A DNA stretch of 64,000 nucleotides from JBKPNJ01 sp963695705 (GTDB lineage: Bacteria; Actinomycetota; Actinomycetes; Propionibacteriales; Nocardioidaceae), in assembly GCA_963695705.1 (NCBI GenBank), contig CAVOHB010000004.1, forward strand, positions 589,519 through 653,518, read 5' to 3'. Shown here piece by piece: positions 36,598-46,160 of this stretch. Within the stretch, counting starts at the first letter, position 1. Each line of letters opens with the position of its first letter. The position numbers and the translations under genes are program-made. The notes under the pieces are model-generated. The model was given only the letters and a program-made list of their open reading frames with translations, was not told the DNA's origin and searched no databases.

Positions 36598-38973
36598 TCA
36601 TCCTCCCCTTGGCACAGCATCGCCCGGAACGCCGGCCAACAAGACGTCGAGCAGCCGCACCGCGCCGTGCTTGTGCAATGGGCTGTTGCCGTTTCCGCAC
36701 TTCGGGGACTGCACGCACGATGGACAGCCCTGCTCGCACGAGCAGGACTCGATGGCCGCTCTCGTCGCGCCGATCCAGGTGGGCGCCGCGCCGAACCCGC
36801 GCTCGGCGAAGCCGGCTCCGCCAGAGTGCCCGTCATACACGAAGACGGTGAGCCGTCCGGTGTCCTCGTGCATCGCTGTGGATACCCCGCCGATGTCCCA
36901 TCTGTCGCAGGTCGCGAACAGCGGCAGCAGCCCGATGGACGCATGCTCGGCGGCGTGGGCGGCGCCGGGCACGTCCGCCGGGTGGACCGCGCTGGACGCC
37001 ACCTGGTCGGTCGAGAGAGTCCACCACACCGCCCGGGTGCGCAGTGTTCGGGCCGGAAGGTCGAGGGGCTCCTCGCCGAGCACCTCGCCGCTGACCAGCC
37101 GGCGCCGCAGGAACGACACGACCTGGCTGGTGACCTCGACGGAACCGAAGCACAGCTGCGCATCGCCCCACCAGGTCAGCGCGTCCGTCGCCAGTACGCG
37201 GATGTGGGTGATGTCCCGCGCGGTCGTGGAGTAGTCCGGATCCTCCCGGCCGACGACCGCCACGCCGGCGTCGAGGTCGAGAGTGCGCACGACGTACGTC
37301 AGCCCCAGGTGGAGATACACGGCGCCTGCGTGCACGCTGGCGTGGGCGGCTCCGGCGTCAACGGTTCCGAGCAGCCGGCCGGTCTCCTCCTCGACGACCC
37401 GGACGGCCGGCCCGCCCGTCGACCTGATGTCAGCCAGCTCGCTGGCTCGCTCGCGCCGGGTCCAGAACCATCCTCGTGGACGCCTGCGGAGCATCCCGGC
37501 CCGCTCCAGCGACACCACCACTCCGGACGACGCCGCCCCGAAGAGCACCAGGTCGTCGTCGGTCAACGGCGACTCCTGCGCGGCCGCGCACAGCTGCGGC
37601 CCCAGCACGTACGGGTTCTCAGGGTCGAACACGCTGGCTTCGACCGGTGTGCCGAACAGCATCTGCGGATGGGTGACCAGGTACGTATCGAGCGGATCGT
37701 CGCGGGCCACCAGGATCGCCAGCGAGCCCTGACCGGTTCGCCCGGCGCGTCCGAACTGCTGCCACAACGAGGCCCGGGTCCCTGGGAAGCCCGCGACGAG
37801 GACCGCATCGAGGCCGGCGATGTCGATACCGAGTTCGAGGGCGTTCGTCGCGGCCACGCCGAGCAGCCGGCCCGACTTGAATGCTTGCTCGAGGTCTCGC
37901 CGGTCCTCGGGCAGATAGCCGCCCCGGTAGGCAGCGACGCGCTCGGCCAGGTCGGCGTCGATCTCGGCCAGGTGCGCCCGAGTGGTGAGGGCGACGACCT
38001 CGGCGCCCCGGCGCGACCGTATGAACGCCAGTGTGCGGACACCACCGGCGACCAGATCGGCCAGCAGGTCGGCCGTCTCGGCGGTCACCGTGCGCCTGAC
38101 CGGTGCGCCGTGCTCCCCGTGCAACGAGGTGAGCGGCGGCTCCCACAGCGCGACCATCGTCGCCCCGTGGGGCGAACCGTCCTCGGTGACTCCCTGGACC
38201 GGCAGGCCGGTGAGACGTGCGGCCGACACCTGCGGTTCGGCCACGGTCGCCGAGGCCAGGATGAACGTGGGATGCGCGCCGTACAGGGCGCACAACCGGC
38301 GCAGCCGGCGCATAATCTGCGCGACATGGGCGCCGAAGACACCCCGGTAGTGATGGCACTCGTCGACCACCACGAACCGCAGAGCACCGAGGAACTTGGC
38401 CCACCGGGCATGGCCGGGGAGCAGCGTGCGATGCAGCATGTCGGGGTTGGTGAGGATCATCTGCGCATGGTCGCGAGCCCAGTCCCTGGCCTCGCGCGGG
38501 CTGTCCCCGTCGTAGGTGGTGATGCGGAGCCCGGTGATATCCAGCGCCAGCAGTCCGGTCATCTGGTCGTTCGCCAGCGCCTTGGTGGGTGACAGGTACA
38601 GCACGGTGGCACCGCGACCCGGTCGCCGCTGTCCCGCGGAGCGGCCCTCGAGCGTCGCGGTCAACGCCGGCAGGGCGTAGCCGAGTGACTTGCCGGAGGC
38701 AGTGCCCGTCGACATCACCACATGCCGGCCGGCCCAGGCGTGGTCGGCGGCCGCGACCTGGTGCTCCCAGGGTCGCTCTATACCCGTGGCCCGGTAGGCC
38801 GCGACCACCGACGGGTCGGCCCAGTCCGGCCAGTCGCCGTGCCGGGCCGGACGTGGGGCGAGCGACTCCACGTGCGTCAGCCGGTCGCTACGGCCGGGTG
38901 CGGCCGCGACCAAAGCCAGCAGCTGATCGGCCGAGAACGGATCAGCAGGAGTCACGACGCAACAGTTTGGCAT
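36598..38973 (-). CDS. DEAD/DEAH-box helicase with C-terminal Cys cluster (MrfA-like, DUF1998)
   Basis: About 791 residues. Motif I STGTASGKSLGYALP, motif Ia LSPTKALANDQ, motif II VVDECHHYRG, motif III LASATVAEP and motif VI QFGRAGRTGQ form an SF2 core. The C-terminal DUF1998-like region ends in CSCEQGCPSCVQSPKCGNGN, the four-Cys metal site of MrfA-type repair helicases. B. subtilis MrfA acts in mitomycin DNA-crosslink repair; here repair is a family-based inference. The start could be ATG 38973 or GTG 38955. The intact frame contrasts with the broken genes further left. Confidence 0.92.
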   Translation of the reverse strand: MPNCCVVTPADPFSADQLLALVAAAPGRSDRLTHVESLAPRPARHGDWPDWADPSVVAAYRATGIERPWEHQVAAADHAWAGRHVVMSTGTASGKSLGYALPALTATLEGRSAGQRRPGRGATVLYLSPTKALANDQMTGLLALDITGLRITTYDGDSPREARDWARDHAQMILTNPDMLHRTLLPGHARWAKFLGALRFVVVDECHHYRGVFGAHVAQIMRRLRRLCALYGAHPTFILASATVAEPQVSAARLTGLPVQGVTEDGSPHGATMVALWEPPLTSLHGEHGAPVRRTVTAETADLLADLVAGGVRTLAFIRSRRGAEVVALTTRAHLAEIDADLAERVAAYRGGYLPEDRRDLEQAFKSGRLLGVAATNALELGIDIAGLDAVLVAGFPGTRASLWQQFGRAGRTGQGSLAILVARDDPLDTYLVTHPQMLFGTPVEASVFDPENPYVLGPQLCAAAQESPLTDDDLVLFGAASSGVVVSLERAGMLRRRPRGWFWTRRERASELADIRSTGGPAVRVVEEETGRLLGTVDAGAAHASVHAGAVYLHLGLTYVVRTLDLDAGVAVVGREDPDYSTTARDITHIRVLATDALTWWGDAQLCFGSVEVTSQVVSFLRRRLVSGEVLGEEPLDLPARTLRTRAVWWTLSTDQVASSAVHPADVPGAAHAAEHASIGLLPLFATCDRWDIGGVSTAMHEDTGRLTVFVYDGHSGGAGFAERGFGAAPTWIGATRAAIESCSCEQGCPSCVQSPKCGNGNSPLHKHGAVRLLDVLLAGVPGDAVPRGG

Positions 38974-39051
38974 CGCCGTCCATCCGCCCGTCGAGCGTGG
39001 TTGGATGCTGAGGTCGGGGGAATCGCCCTCGCCGCGGACGGGGAGGCTCGA

Positions 39052-39405
39052 GTGGATCTGTCGCTCAACACTCGACATGTCGGCGACCACACGGTCATCG
39101 AGGTGGGCGGGGAGGTCGACGTCTACACCGCGCCCAAGCTGCGTGAGCGAATGGTCGACCTGGTCAACGCCGGCAACCACCACCTCGTCGTCGACCTCGA
39201 CAGCGTTGAGTTCCTGGACTCCACTGGGCTTGGTGTGCTGGTGGGTGGGCTCAAGCGGGTACGCACCCACGACGGCTCGATGAGCCTGGTGTGCACGCAG
39301 GAGCGACTGCTCAAGATCTTCCGGATCACCGGCCTGATCAAGGTCTTCCCGATCCACCCTGACGTCGCCGCGGCGACGGCCGAGGAGCCCGCCCGGGATG
39401 CCTAG
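39052..39405 (+). CDS. STAS-domain anti-sigma-factor antagonist
   Basis: 117 residues. It shows the STAS pattern VIEVGGEVDVYTAPKLRE and FLDSTGLGVLVGGLK; the Ser in LDST is the site phosphorylated by anti-sigma kinases (SpoIIAA/RsbV/BldG family). GTG 39052 follows GGGAGG. The partner kinase is not encoded nearby. Divergent from the helicase, with only about 80 bp between the starts. Confidence 0.93.
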   Translation: MDLSLNTRHVGDHTVIEVGGEVDVYTAPKLRERMVDLVNAGNHHLVVDLDSVEFLDSTGLGVLVGGLKRVRTHDGSMSLVCTQERLLKIFRITGLIKVFPIHPDVAAATAEEPARDA

Positions 39406-39580
39406 CCCGCCCGGTGCGGGTCCCGCGCCGGCCCGTCACGGGAAGCGACTCGCTCAACCCGGTCGGTGCTGAGGCTGTCCACGATCAGTAGACTCCGGGC
39501 GACCTGAATAGGTCGTCGACCGCTGTGCGCGGTCTGCCCGCAGCATTTCCAGAGCCGCCAGGCTCATCTGAGGAGGACGA

Positions 39581-41881
39581 ATGCCCGGCCTGACCCTCGC
39601 CGCTGACAGTGGCGTGGACGTGTCCTTGACCGGCAGCAATATCGCGTTCGTCGTCGTCGTCGCCGTGATCGCGCTCGTCGCGCTCGCGATGGCCTCGGTG
39701 TTCCGCAACGAGGTACTTGCCGCCGACGAGGGCACGGACAACATGAAGGTCATCGGCCAAGCCGTCCAAGAGGGCGCCGCGGCCTACCTCACCCGCCAGT
39801 TCAAGACGCTCGCCGTGTTCGCCGCGATCGCCTTCTGCCTGTTGTTCGTCCTCCCGGGCGATGCGTCGATCCGCATCGGCCGGTCGCTGTTCTTCGTCGT
39901 CGGGGCCGGCTTCTCCGCCTCGATCGGCTACTTCGGCATGTCGCTCGCGGTCCGCGCCAACATGCGGGTCGCCGCCGCGGCTCGCGAGCACGATCGGGAC
40001 GCAGGGATGCGCGTCGCCTTCCGTACCGGCGGTGTGGTCGGCATGGCCACCGTCGGGCTCGGCCTGCTCGGCGCCTCGGTCGTCGTCCTCCTCTACAAGA
40101 GCGACGCGCCGAGCGTGCTGGAGGGCTTCGGCTTCGGTGCGGCCCTGCTGGCCATGTTCATGCGGGTCGGCGGCGGCATCTTCACCAAGGCGGCCGACGT
40201 CGGCGCCGACCTGGTCGGCAAGGTCGAGCAGAACATCCCCGAGGACGACCCGCGCAACGCCGCGACCATCGCCGACAATGTCGGTGACAACGTGGGTGAC
40301 TGCGCCGGGATGGCCGCCGACCTGTTCGAGTCGTACGCCGTGATGCTGGTGGCCGCCCTGATTCTCGGCAAGGCCGCCTTCGGCTCCGAGGGACTGGTCT
40401 TCCCCTTGATCGTCCCGGCGATCGGTGCCCTGACAGCGATCCTGGGCGTCTACATCACCAAGCCGCGCGCCGGCGAGGGCGGTCTGAAGACCATCAACCG
40501 GTCGTTCTACATCTCCGCCGCCGTCTCCGCCGTGCTGTGCAGCCTCGCCGCGGTGCTGTATCTCCCGGGCAGCTTCGCGGAGCTCACCGGTGGCGTGGAG
40601 CATGACGGGAACCCGAGGCTGGTCGCGATCGGGGCCGTGCTGCTCGGCATCGTGCTGGCCGTCATTATCTTGTCGCTCACCGGCTACTTCACCGGCACCG
40701 AGCATCGGCCGGTGAAGGACATCGGGAAGACCTCAATGACCGGTGCCGCAACGGTCATCCTGGCGGGACTCTCGGTCGGGTTCGAGTCCGCGGTCTACAC
40801 GGCGCTGGTCATCGGGGCGGCGGTCTACGGCGCATTCCTGCTCGGCGGGGGAGCGATCGTGGTCTCGCTGTTCGCGGTCGCGCTCGCCGGGACCGGTCTG
40901 CTCACCACCGTCGGTGTGATCGTCGCGATGGACACGTTCGGGCCGGTCTCGGACAACGCGCAGGGGATCGCGGAGATGTCGGGCGACGTCGACGAGGAGG
41001 GCGGACAGATCCTCACCGAGCTCGACGCCGTCGGCAACACCACCAAGGCGATCACCAAGGGCATCGCGATCTCCACCGCGGTGCTCGCCGCCACGGCGCT
41101 GTTCGGCTCGTTCACCGATGCGGTGCAGACCGAGGTGGGCGGGGCGGCCACCAGCGCGTACGCCGACTTCCTGACCAACGCACAGGTCTTCAGCCCCAAC
41201 ACGCTGGTTGGAATGCTCATCGGCGCCGCGGTCGTCTTCCTGTTCTCCGGCCTGGCGATCAGCGCCGTCGGCCGCGCCGCGGGCGCCGTGGTGTACGAGG
41301 TGCGCCGTCAGTTCCGCGAGATACCGGGGATCATGGAGGGCACCGGTCGCCCGGAGTACGGCAAGGTCGTCGACATCTGCACGCGCGACTCGCTGCGCGA
41401 GCTGGCCACACCCGGGCTGCTGGCGATCCTGGCGCCGATCGCGGTCGGCTTCGGGCTCGGGGTCGGACCGCTGGCCGGCTACCTGGCCGGCGCGATCACC
41501 ACCGGCACCCTGATGGCGGTGTTCCTAGCCAACTCCGGTGGCGCCTGGGACAACTCCAAGAAGCTGGTCGAGGACGGTCATCACGGAGGCAAGGGCTCAC
41601 CGGCGCACGAGGCGACGATCATCGGCGACACCGTCGGCGACCCGTTCAAGGACACCGCGGGACCGGCCATCAACCCGTTGATCAAGGTGATGAACCTGGT
41701 GTCGCTGCTGATCGCCCCCGCCATCGTGACCCTGTCGGTCGGGGACAACGCCAGCAAGCCGCTCCGCATCGTGATCTCCGTGGTGGCCGCACTCATCATC
41801 GCGGGCGCGGTTTACGTCTCCAAGCGCCGGCCGATCGCGATCGGCGCCGACGAGGACGAGATGGCGCCACTCACCAGCTGA
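39581..41881 (+). CDS. hppA: Proton-translocating membrane pyrophosphatase, K+-independent type
   Basis: 766 residues, about 16 TM helices. Pyrophosphate/Mg sites are visible in DVGADLVGKVEQNIPEDDPR, NVGDNVGDCAGMAADLFES and, near the C-terminus, HEATIIGDTVGDPFKDTAGP. The specificity position reads GNTTKAITKG (Lys about residue 489), which marks K+-independent enzymes; K+-dependent ones have Ala. It couples PPi hydrolysis to proton pumping. ATG 39581 follows GAGGAGG. The 175 bp upstream hold no other gene. Confidence 0.96.
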   Translation: MPGLTLAADSGVDVSLTGSNIAFVVVVAVIALVALAMASVFRNEVLAADEGTDNMKVIGQAVQEGAAAYLTRQFKTLAVFAAIAFCLLFVLPGDASIRIGRSLFFVVGAGFSASIGYFGMSLAVRANMRVAAAAREHDRDAGMRVAFRTGGVVGMATVGLGLLGASVVVLLYKSDAPSVLEGFGFGAALLAMFMRVGGGIFTKAADVGADLVGKVEQNIPEDDPRNAATIADNVGDNVGDCAGMAADLFESYAVMLVAALILGKAAFGSEGLVFPLIVPAIGALTAILGVYITKPRAGEGGLKTINRSFYISAAVSAVLCSLAAVLYLPGSFAELTGGVEHDGNPRLVAIGAVLLGIVLAVIILSLTGYFTGTEHRPVKDIGKTSMTGAATVILAGLSVGFESAVYTALVIGAAVYGAFLLGGGAIVVSLFAVALAGTGLLTTVGVIVAMDTFGPVSDNAQGIAEMSGDVDEEGGQILTELDAVGNTTKAITKGIAISTAVLAATALFGSFTDAVQTEVGGAATSAYADFLTNAQVFSPNTLVGMLIGAAVVFLFSGLAISAVGRAAGAVVYEVRRQFREIPGIMEGTGRPEYGKVVDICTRDSLRELATPGLLAILAPIAVGFGLGVGPLAGYLAGAITTGTLMAVFLANSGGAWDNSKKLVEDGHHGGKGSPAHEATIIGDTVGDPFKDTAGPAINPLIKVMNLVSLLIAPAIVTLSVGDNASKPLRIVISVVAALIIAGAVYVSKRRPIAIGADEDEMAPLTS

Positions 41882-41914
41882 CGCCGGCCTGGGACGGAAC
41901 GCGCCGGTCGCCGG

Positions 41915-43018
41915 TCAGCGCCGCAGTCGCGACCGCAGCCTGGAGGCGGAGCTCCGCAGTCGCTTGCGTGGCGACCCTGCCCACGCGGACCCCTCGGAGA
42001 CAAGGCGTTCGGCCAGGACGTCGACCGCGGCGTCGATCATCGCCGCCTTGTTCGGCCGGCGGGTGTCAATCTCGCGCTTGCCCTTCCCTGCTCTCGGCAC
42101 CAGTTCCTGGAGGTCGCCGACGACGTCGTAGCCGGCTCCCTCGAGCGTGGCCACCATCTCCTTCGCCCGGGTGACCGCCCACCGGTGCTGTCGTGCCGGC
42201 AGGGCTGCCCGGGCCGAGGCGTTGCGCTTGGCCAGGGTTGCCTCCGCCAGCCGTTGCTTCACGACGGCCTCGTACGCCGGCCAGGGCAACCGGCCCCTGA
42301 GCCGGAAGTTGAGTCGCCGTACGAGCTCCGCCTCGGCCAGGCCCATCGACACGTTCGAGCGGGTGATCTCCGCGTCGAACGAGCCGGCGTCGAGCCTCAG
42401 CACCCGGCAGAAGCGTTCCCACAGCAGGAGCGGGTCCGCACCCGTCGGCGGCAGCGTGACCAGGTGGATCCGGTCGGCGGGGACGCCGGTCGACCACCGC
42501 CCGAGCACCGAGACCGGGTCCTGGGACCGCCAGAAGATGGCGCCGGCCCGGCCGCGGACGTCGGCGCCGCGCAGCCGCTTGACGTAGCGCCCGAAGCTCT
42601 GGGTCCGGCCGTTCTTCACCGACTCCTGCCACATTGCGGGGATCTGTCGTGCGATGTCCCTTGCCGTGTAGATGACGTGAACCTCGGCCGGCTGCAGCGA
42701 CTCGACGGCGCGACGCACCTGTTCTTCGGTCGCGGCGGCGAGCAGCTCGTGGCTGAGCACGGCGTCGCCGTGCCAGTCGGTCACCTGCCTGGCGAACCGC
42801 TGCCAGCTGCCGGCGACCGCAGGGTCCTGGTGGCCACCGAACCGGGCTCCGCGCAGATCCAGAGCGGCATGGAAGTGCGTCCGGCCGGACTCGACCGGAA
42901 AGAGCATTCCGTTGGCGGCGAGCTGCCTGCGGTTGCGCCACAGCACCATCTGCAGGTAGGTGGTGCCGGTCTTCGGCGCGCCGATGTGGAGGTAGACGCG
43001 ACGGGGCGATTCGGGCAT
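41915..43018 (-). CDS. Sulfotransferase-family protein
   Basis: 367 residues. The 5' PAPS-binding loop appears as VYLHIGAPKTGTTYLQMVLW near the N-terminus and a 3'-phosphate-like Arg/Ser region as VIYTARDIARQIPAMWQES. The C-terminus is very basic. ATG 43018 has GGGAGG at slightly long spacing; longer upstream frame is not conserved. It probably transfers sulfate to a glycan or glycolipid, but no acceptor can be named. Divergent from topA. Confidence 0.85.
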   Translation of the reverse strand: MPESPRRVYLHIGAPKTGTTYLQMVLWRNRRQLAANGMLFPVESGRTHFHAALDLRGARFGGHQDPAVAGSWQRFARQVTDWHGDAVLSHELLAAATEEQVRRAVESLQPAEVHVIYTARDIARQIPAMWQESVKNGRTQSFGRYVKRLRGADVRGRAGAIFWRSQDPVSVLGRWSTGVPADRIHLVTLPPTGADPLLLWERFCRVLRLDAGSFDAEITRSNVSMGLAEAELVRRLNFRLRGRLPWPAYEAVVKQRLAEATLAKRNASARAALPARQHRWAVTRAKEMVATLEGAGYDVVGDLQELVPRAGKGKREIDTRRPNKAAMIDAAVDVLAERLVSEGSAWAGSPRKRLRSSASRLRSRLRR

Positions 43019-43191
43019 CCGCCGGTCCTCCCCTGTGTATCGTGTGGTTCCCCGAGGATAGGGGCACCGGTCCTCCGGAAGCGTGCCTGGCGGGCACCGG
43101 CCGGTGGCGCGCCGTAGCGCGGGCGGAACACAGGGTTGGAAATACCCGTTACCGTTCAAGGGATTCCTACATGATTCAGGAGCGCACGAGC

Positions 43192-45927
43192 GTGGCAACG
43201 AAGAGCTCCACGGGCGGCACCAACCGTCTCGTGATCGTCGAGTCGCCGGCCAAGGCCCGCACCATCGCGGGGTACCTGGGCCGGGGCTACGTCGTGGAGT
43301 CCTCCTACGGTCACATCCGTGACCTGCCCAACGGCGCCTCGGAGGTGCCGGCGAAGTACAAGGGCCAGCCTTGGGCCCGGCTCGGGGTGGACGTCGACAA
43401 CGGTTTCACGCCGCTCTACGTCGTGCCGCGGGACAAGAAGGCGCAGATCACCAAGCTGAAGGGCCTGCTGAAGGAGGCTGACGAGCTCTTCCTGGCCACC
43501 GATGAGGACCGCGAGGGCGAGGCGATCGCCTGGCACCTGCTCGACGAGCTCAAGCCGAAGGTCCCGGTCTGGCGGATGGTGTTCCACGAGATCACCCGGC
43601 AGGCGATCCAGGAGGCGGTCGACCACCCGCGCGACATCGACGACAACCTCGTCGACGCCCAGGAGACCCGGCGGATCCTGGACCGCCTGTACGGGTATGA
43701 AGTATCGCCGGTGCTGTGGCGCAAGGTGATGTCCGGGCTGTCCGCCGGGCGCGTCCAGTCGGTCGCGACCCGTCTCGTGGTGGACCGCGAGCGCGAGCGG
43801 ATGGCCTTCCGGCCGGCGGCGTACTGGGATCTCGAGGCGACGTTCGACGCCGGTGAGTCCAGGGCCGCGGACGGCAACGCCCGCGTCTTCCCCGCCAAGC
43901 TCGTCGCCGTCGACGGCGCACGTGTGGCGCAGGGCCGTGACTTCAGCCCGCGCGGCGAGCTGAGATCCCCGGCCGACGTGGTGCATCTGGACGAGCCGCG
44001 GGCGCGGGCGCTCGCGGTCGGGCTGCAGGACCGGACGTTCGAGGTGCGCTCGGTCGAGGCCAAGCCGTACCGGCGCTCCCCGTACGCCCCGTTCCGGACC
44101 ACCACCTTGCAGCAGGAGGCGTCGCGCAAGCTCGGCTACGGGGCGGCGCGGACGATGCAGGTCGCGCAGCGGCTGTACGAGAACGGGTACATCACCTACA
44201 TGCGCACCGACTCCATCCAGATGTCGGCGACCGCGGTGACCGCGGCCCGGGAGCAGGTGCGCGAGCTGTTCGGTGCGGAGTATCTGCCGGACGCGCCCCG
44301 CACCTACACCAGCAAGGTCAAGAACGCCCAGGAGGCGCACGAGGCGATCCGCCCGGCCGGCGAGTCCTTCCGGACGCCGGCCCAGACCGGCCTGCACGGT
44401 GACGAGTTCCGGCTCTACGAGCTGATCTGGATGCGCACCGTCGCCTCGCAGATGCGCGATGCCGAGGGCCGAACGGTGACCGTCAGGGTCGGTGCCAGCG
44501 CCCAGTCCGGGGAGGACTGCGAGTTCGCCGCCAGCGGCCGTGTGATCACCTTCCACGGCTTCCTGAAGGCCTACGTCGAGAGTGCCGACGACCCCGAGAC
44601 CGAACGCGACGACAGGGAGACCCGGCTGCCGGCGATGGAACAGGGTGACCGGCTCACGGTCGTCGACCTCGCCGCGGCCGGTCACGAGACGCGCCCGCCG
44701 GCCCGTTACACCGAGGCCACACTGGTCCGTGAGCTGGAGGAGCGGGAGATCGGCCGGCCGTCCACCTACGCGTCGATCATCGGGACGATCCTCGGCCGTG
44801 GCTACGTCTACAAGAAGGGCACGGCGCTGGTGCCGGCCTGGCTGGCGTTCGCCGTCGTCCGGCTGCTCGAACGGCACTTCGAACGGCTCATCGACTACCG
44901 TTTCACCGCCAACATGGAGGACGTGCTCGACCAGGTCGCCGCCGGCGAGCGGGTCGCTGCAGACGTACTCGCGCGTTTCTACTTCGGGTCTGCCGATCTG
45001 GAGGGCCTCAAGACGCTGGTCAGCGAGCTCGGCGACATCGACGCGCGCGAGCTGTCGACCTTCGAGCTGGCCGAGGGCATCGCGGTACGGGTCGGCCGCT
45101 ACGGGCCGTACGTCGAGGACAGGGACGAGAACCGGGCGAACATCCCCGAAGACCTCCCGCCCGACGAGCTCACCCTCGACAAGGCCCGGGAGCTGCTGGC
45201 GACTCCTGCCGGTGCCGAGCACGAGATGGGTACGGACCCGGCGACCGGACGCAAGATCGTGGCGAAGAACGGACGCTACGGCCCCTACGTCACCGAGGTG
45301 CTGGACGGCGACTCGGCGGGCACGGCCAAGAGCGCCAAGCCGCGCACGTCGTCACTGTTGGCCTCGATGTCACTGGACACGATCACCCTCGAGGATGCGC
45401 TCCGACTGTTGACGCTGCCGCGCGTCGTCGGCGTCGATCCCGAGAGCGGCGATGAGATCACCGCCCAGAACGGCCGTTACGGGCCGTACCTGAAGAAGGG
45501 CACCGACTCCCGTTCACTGGACACCGAGGAGCAGATGTTCAGCGTGACGCTCCCGGAGGCGCTGGCGATCTACGCCCAGCCCAAGACGCGTGGCGGGCGA
45601 TCCGCGGCCGTCCCGCTGCGCGAGCTCGGCGAGGATCCGACGTCGGGGAAGCCGGTGGTGATCAAGGACGGGCGGTTCGGCCCCTACGTCACCGACGGCG
45701 AATACAACGCGACCCTGCGCCGCGACGACAGCGTCGACACGATGACGCTGGACCGGGCGGCCGAGCTGCTCGTGGAGAAACGTGCCAAGGGTCCGACATC
45801 GAAGAAGCGCACGGCCAAGAAGGCCGCGAAGAAGACCGCCAAGAAGGTGTCGGGCAAGCCGGCTGCGACCAAGCGGGTGGGGACGAAGAAGTCGGCGACC
45901 CGCAAGACACCCGCCAAGAAGTCCTGA
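43192..45927 (+). CDS. topA: DNA topoisomerase I
   Basis: About 911 residues. TOPRIM motifs RLVIVESPAKARTIAGYLG and DEDREGEAIAWHL, the active-site Tyr in YITYMRTDSIQ, and type IA repeats (KNGRYGPYV, QNGRYGPYL, KDGRFGPYV) are clear. The end is a Lys/Ala-rich, histone-like tail (KKRTAKKAAKKTAKK) typical of actinobacterial TopA and thought to aid strand passage. GTG 43192 follows AGGAG; ATG 43171 in the same frame is an alternative. It relaxes negative supercoils and is essential in mycobacteria. Confidence 0.97.
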   Translation: MATKSSTGGTNRLVIVESPAKARTIAGYLGRGYVVESSYGHIRDLPNGASEVPAKYKGQPWARLGVDVDNGFTPLYVVPRDKKAQITKLKGLLKEADELFLATDEDREGEAIAWHLLDELKPKVPVWRMVFHEITRQAIQEAVDHPRDIDDNLVDAQETRRILDRLYGYEVSPVLWRKVMSGLSAGRVQSVATRLVVDRERERMAFRPAAYWDLEATFDAGESRAADGNARVFPAKLVAVDGARVAQGRDFSPRGELRSPADVVHLDEPRARALAVGLQDRTFEVRSVEAKPYRRSPYAPFRTTTLQQEASRKLGYGAARTMQVAQRLYENGYITYMRTDSIQMSATAVTAAREQVRELFGAEYLPDAPRTYTSKVKNAQEAHEAIRPAGESFRTPAQTGLHGDEFRLYELIWMRTVASQMRDAEGRTVTVRVGASAQSGEDCEFAASGRVITFHGFLKAYVESADDPETERDDRETRLPAMEQGDRLTVVDLAAAGHETRPPARYTEATLVRELEEREIGRPSTYASIIGTILGRGYVYKKGTALVPAWLAFAVVRLLERHFERLIDYRFTANMEDVLDQVAAGERVAADVLARFYFGSADLEGLKTLVSELGDIDARELSTFELAEGIAVRVGRYGPYVEDRDENRANIPEDLPPDELTLDKARELLATPAGAEHEMGTDPATGRKIVAKNGRYGPYVTEVLDGDSAGTAKSAKPRTSSLLASMSLDTITLEDALRLLTLPRVVGVDPESGDEITAQNGRYGPYLKKGTDSRSLDTEEQMFSVTLPEALAIYAQPKTRGGRSAAVPLRELGEDPTSGKPVVIKDGRFGPYVTDGEYNATLRRDDSVDTMTLDRAAELLVEKRAKGPTSKKRTAKKAAKKTAKKVSGKPAATKRVGTKKSATRKTPAKKS

Positions 45928-46004
45928 CCCGGCGAGAAGCGCCTGACGGTGAGGAGCAACCTGTCGCGCCGAGGCGCACGATGCACCCCAACTGGGTCTC
46001 AGTG

Positions 46005-46079
46005 GCCACCGCCGGGAATCGCGCAGTCGTTGGTCACGGTTGAGCCGGCGGTGACCAACGAGTGCGCAAAATGTTGTCG
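46005..46079. repeat. Dispersed hairpin repeat, copy B
   Basis: Partner of the element at 16729. Here the stem CGTTGGTCAC/GTGACCAACG is 10 bp and perfect. It sits between topA and the MFS-Tmk gene, so in this position it could act as a topA terminator, although no T-run follows. Confidence 0.8.
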
Positions 46080-46160
46080 GTGGACGGAACGCCGCCACCG
46101 AGCGGGCACAGCGGTCGCACGAGAACCGCCGCTGGGGGAGCCGGACACTAGGCTTACGTC

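Noticed and set aside
35677..38592. A very long plus-strand open frame (971 codons) running across the tadG-like gene and the helicase region
   Set aside because: Only the first part is TadG-like; the rest is antisense to the intact, motif-complete DEAD/DEAH helicase and has no domain. It is open because of GC-rich codon bias.
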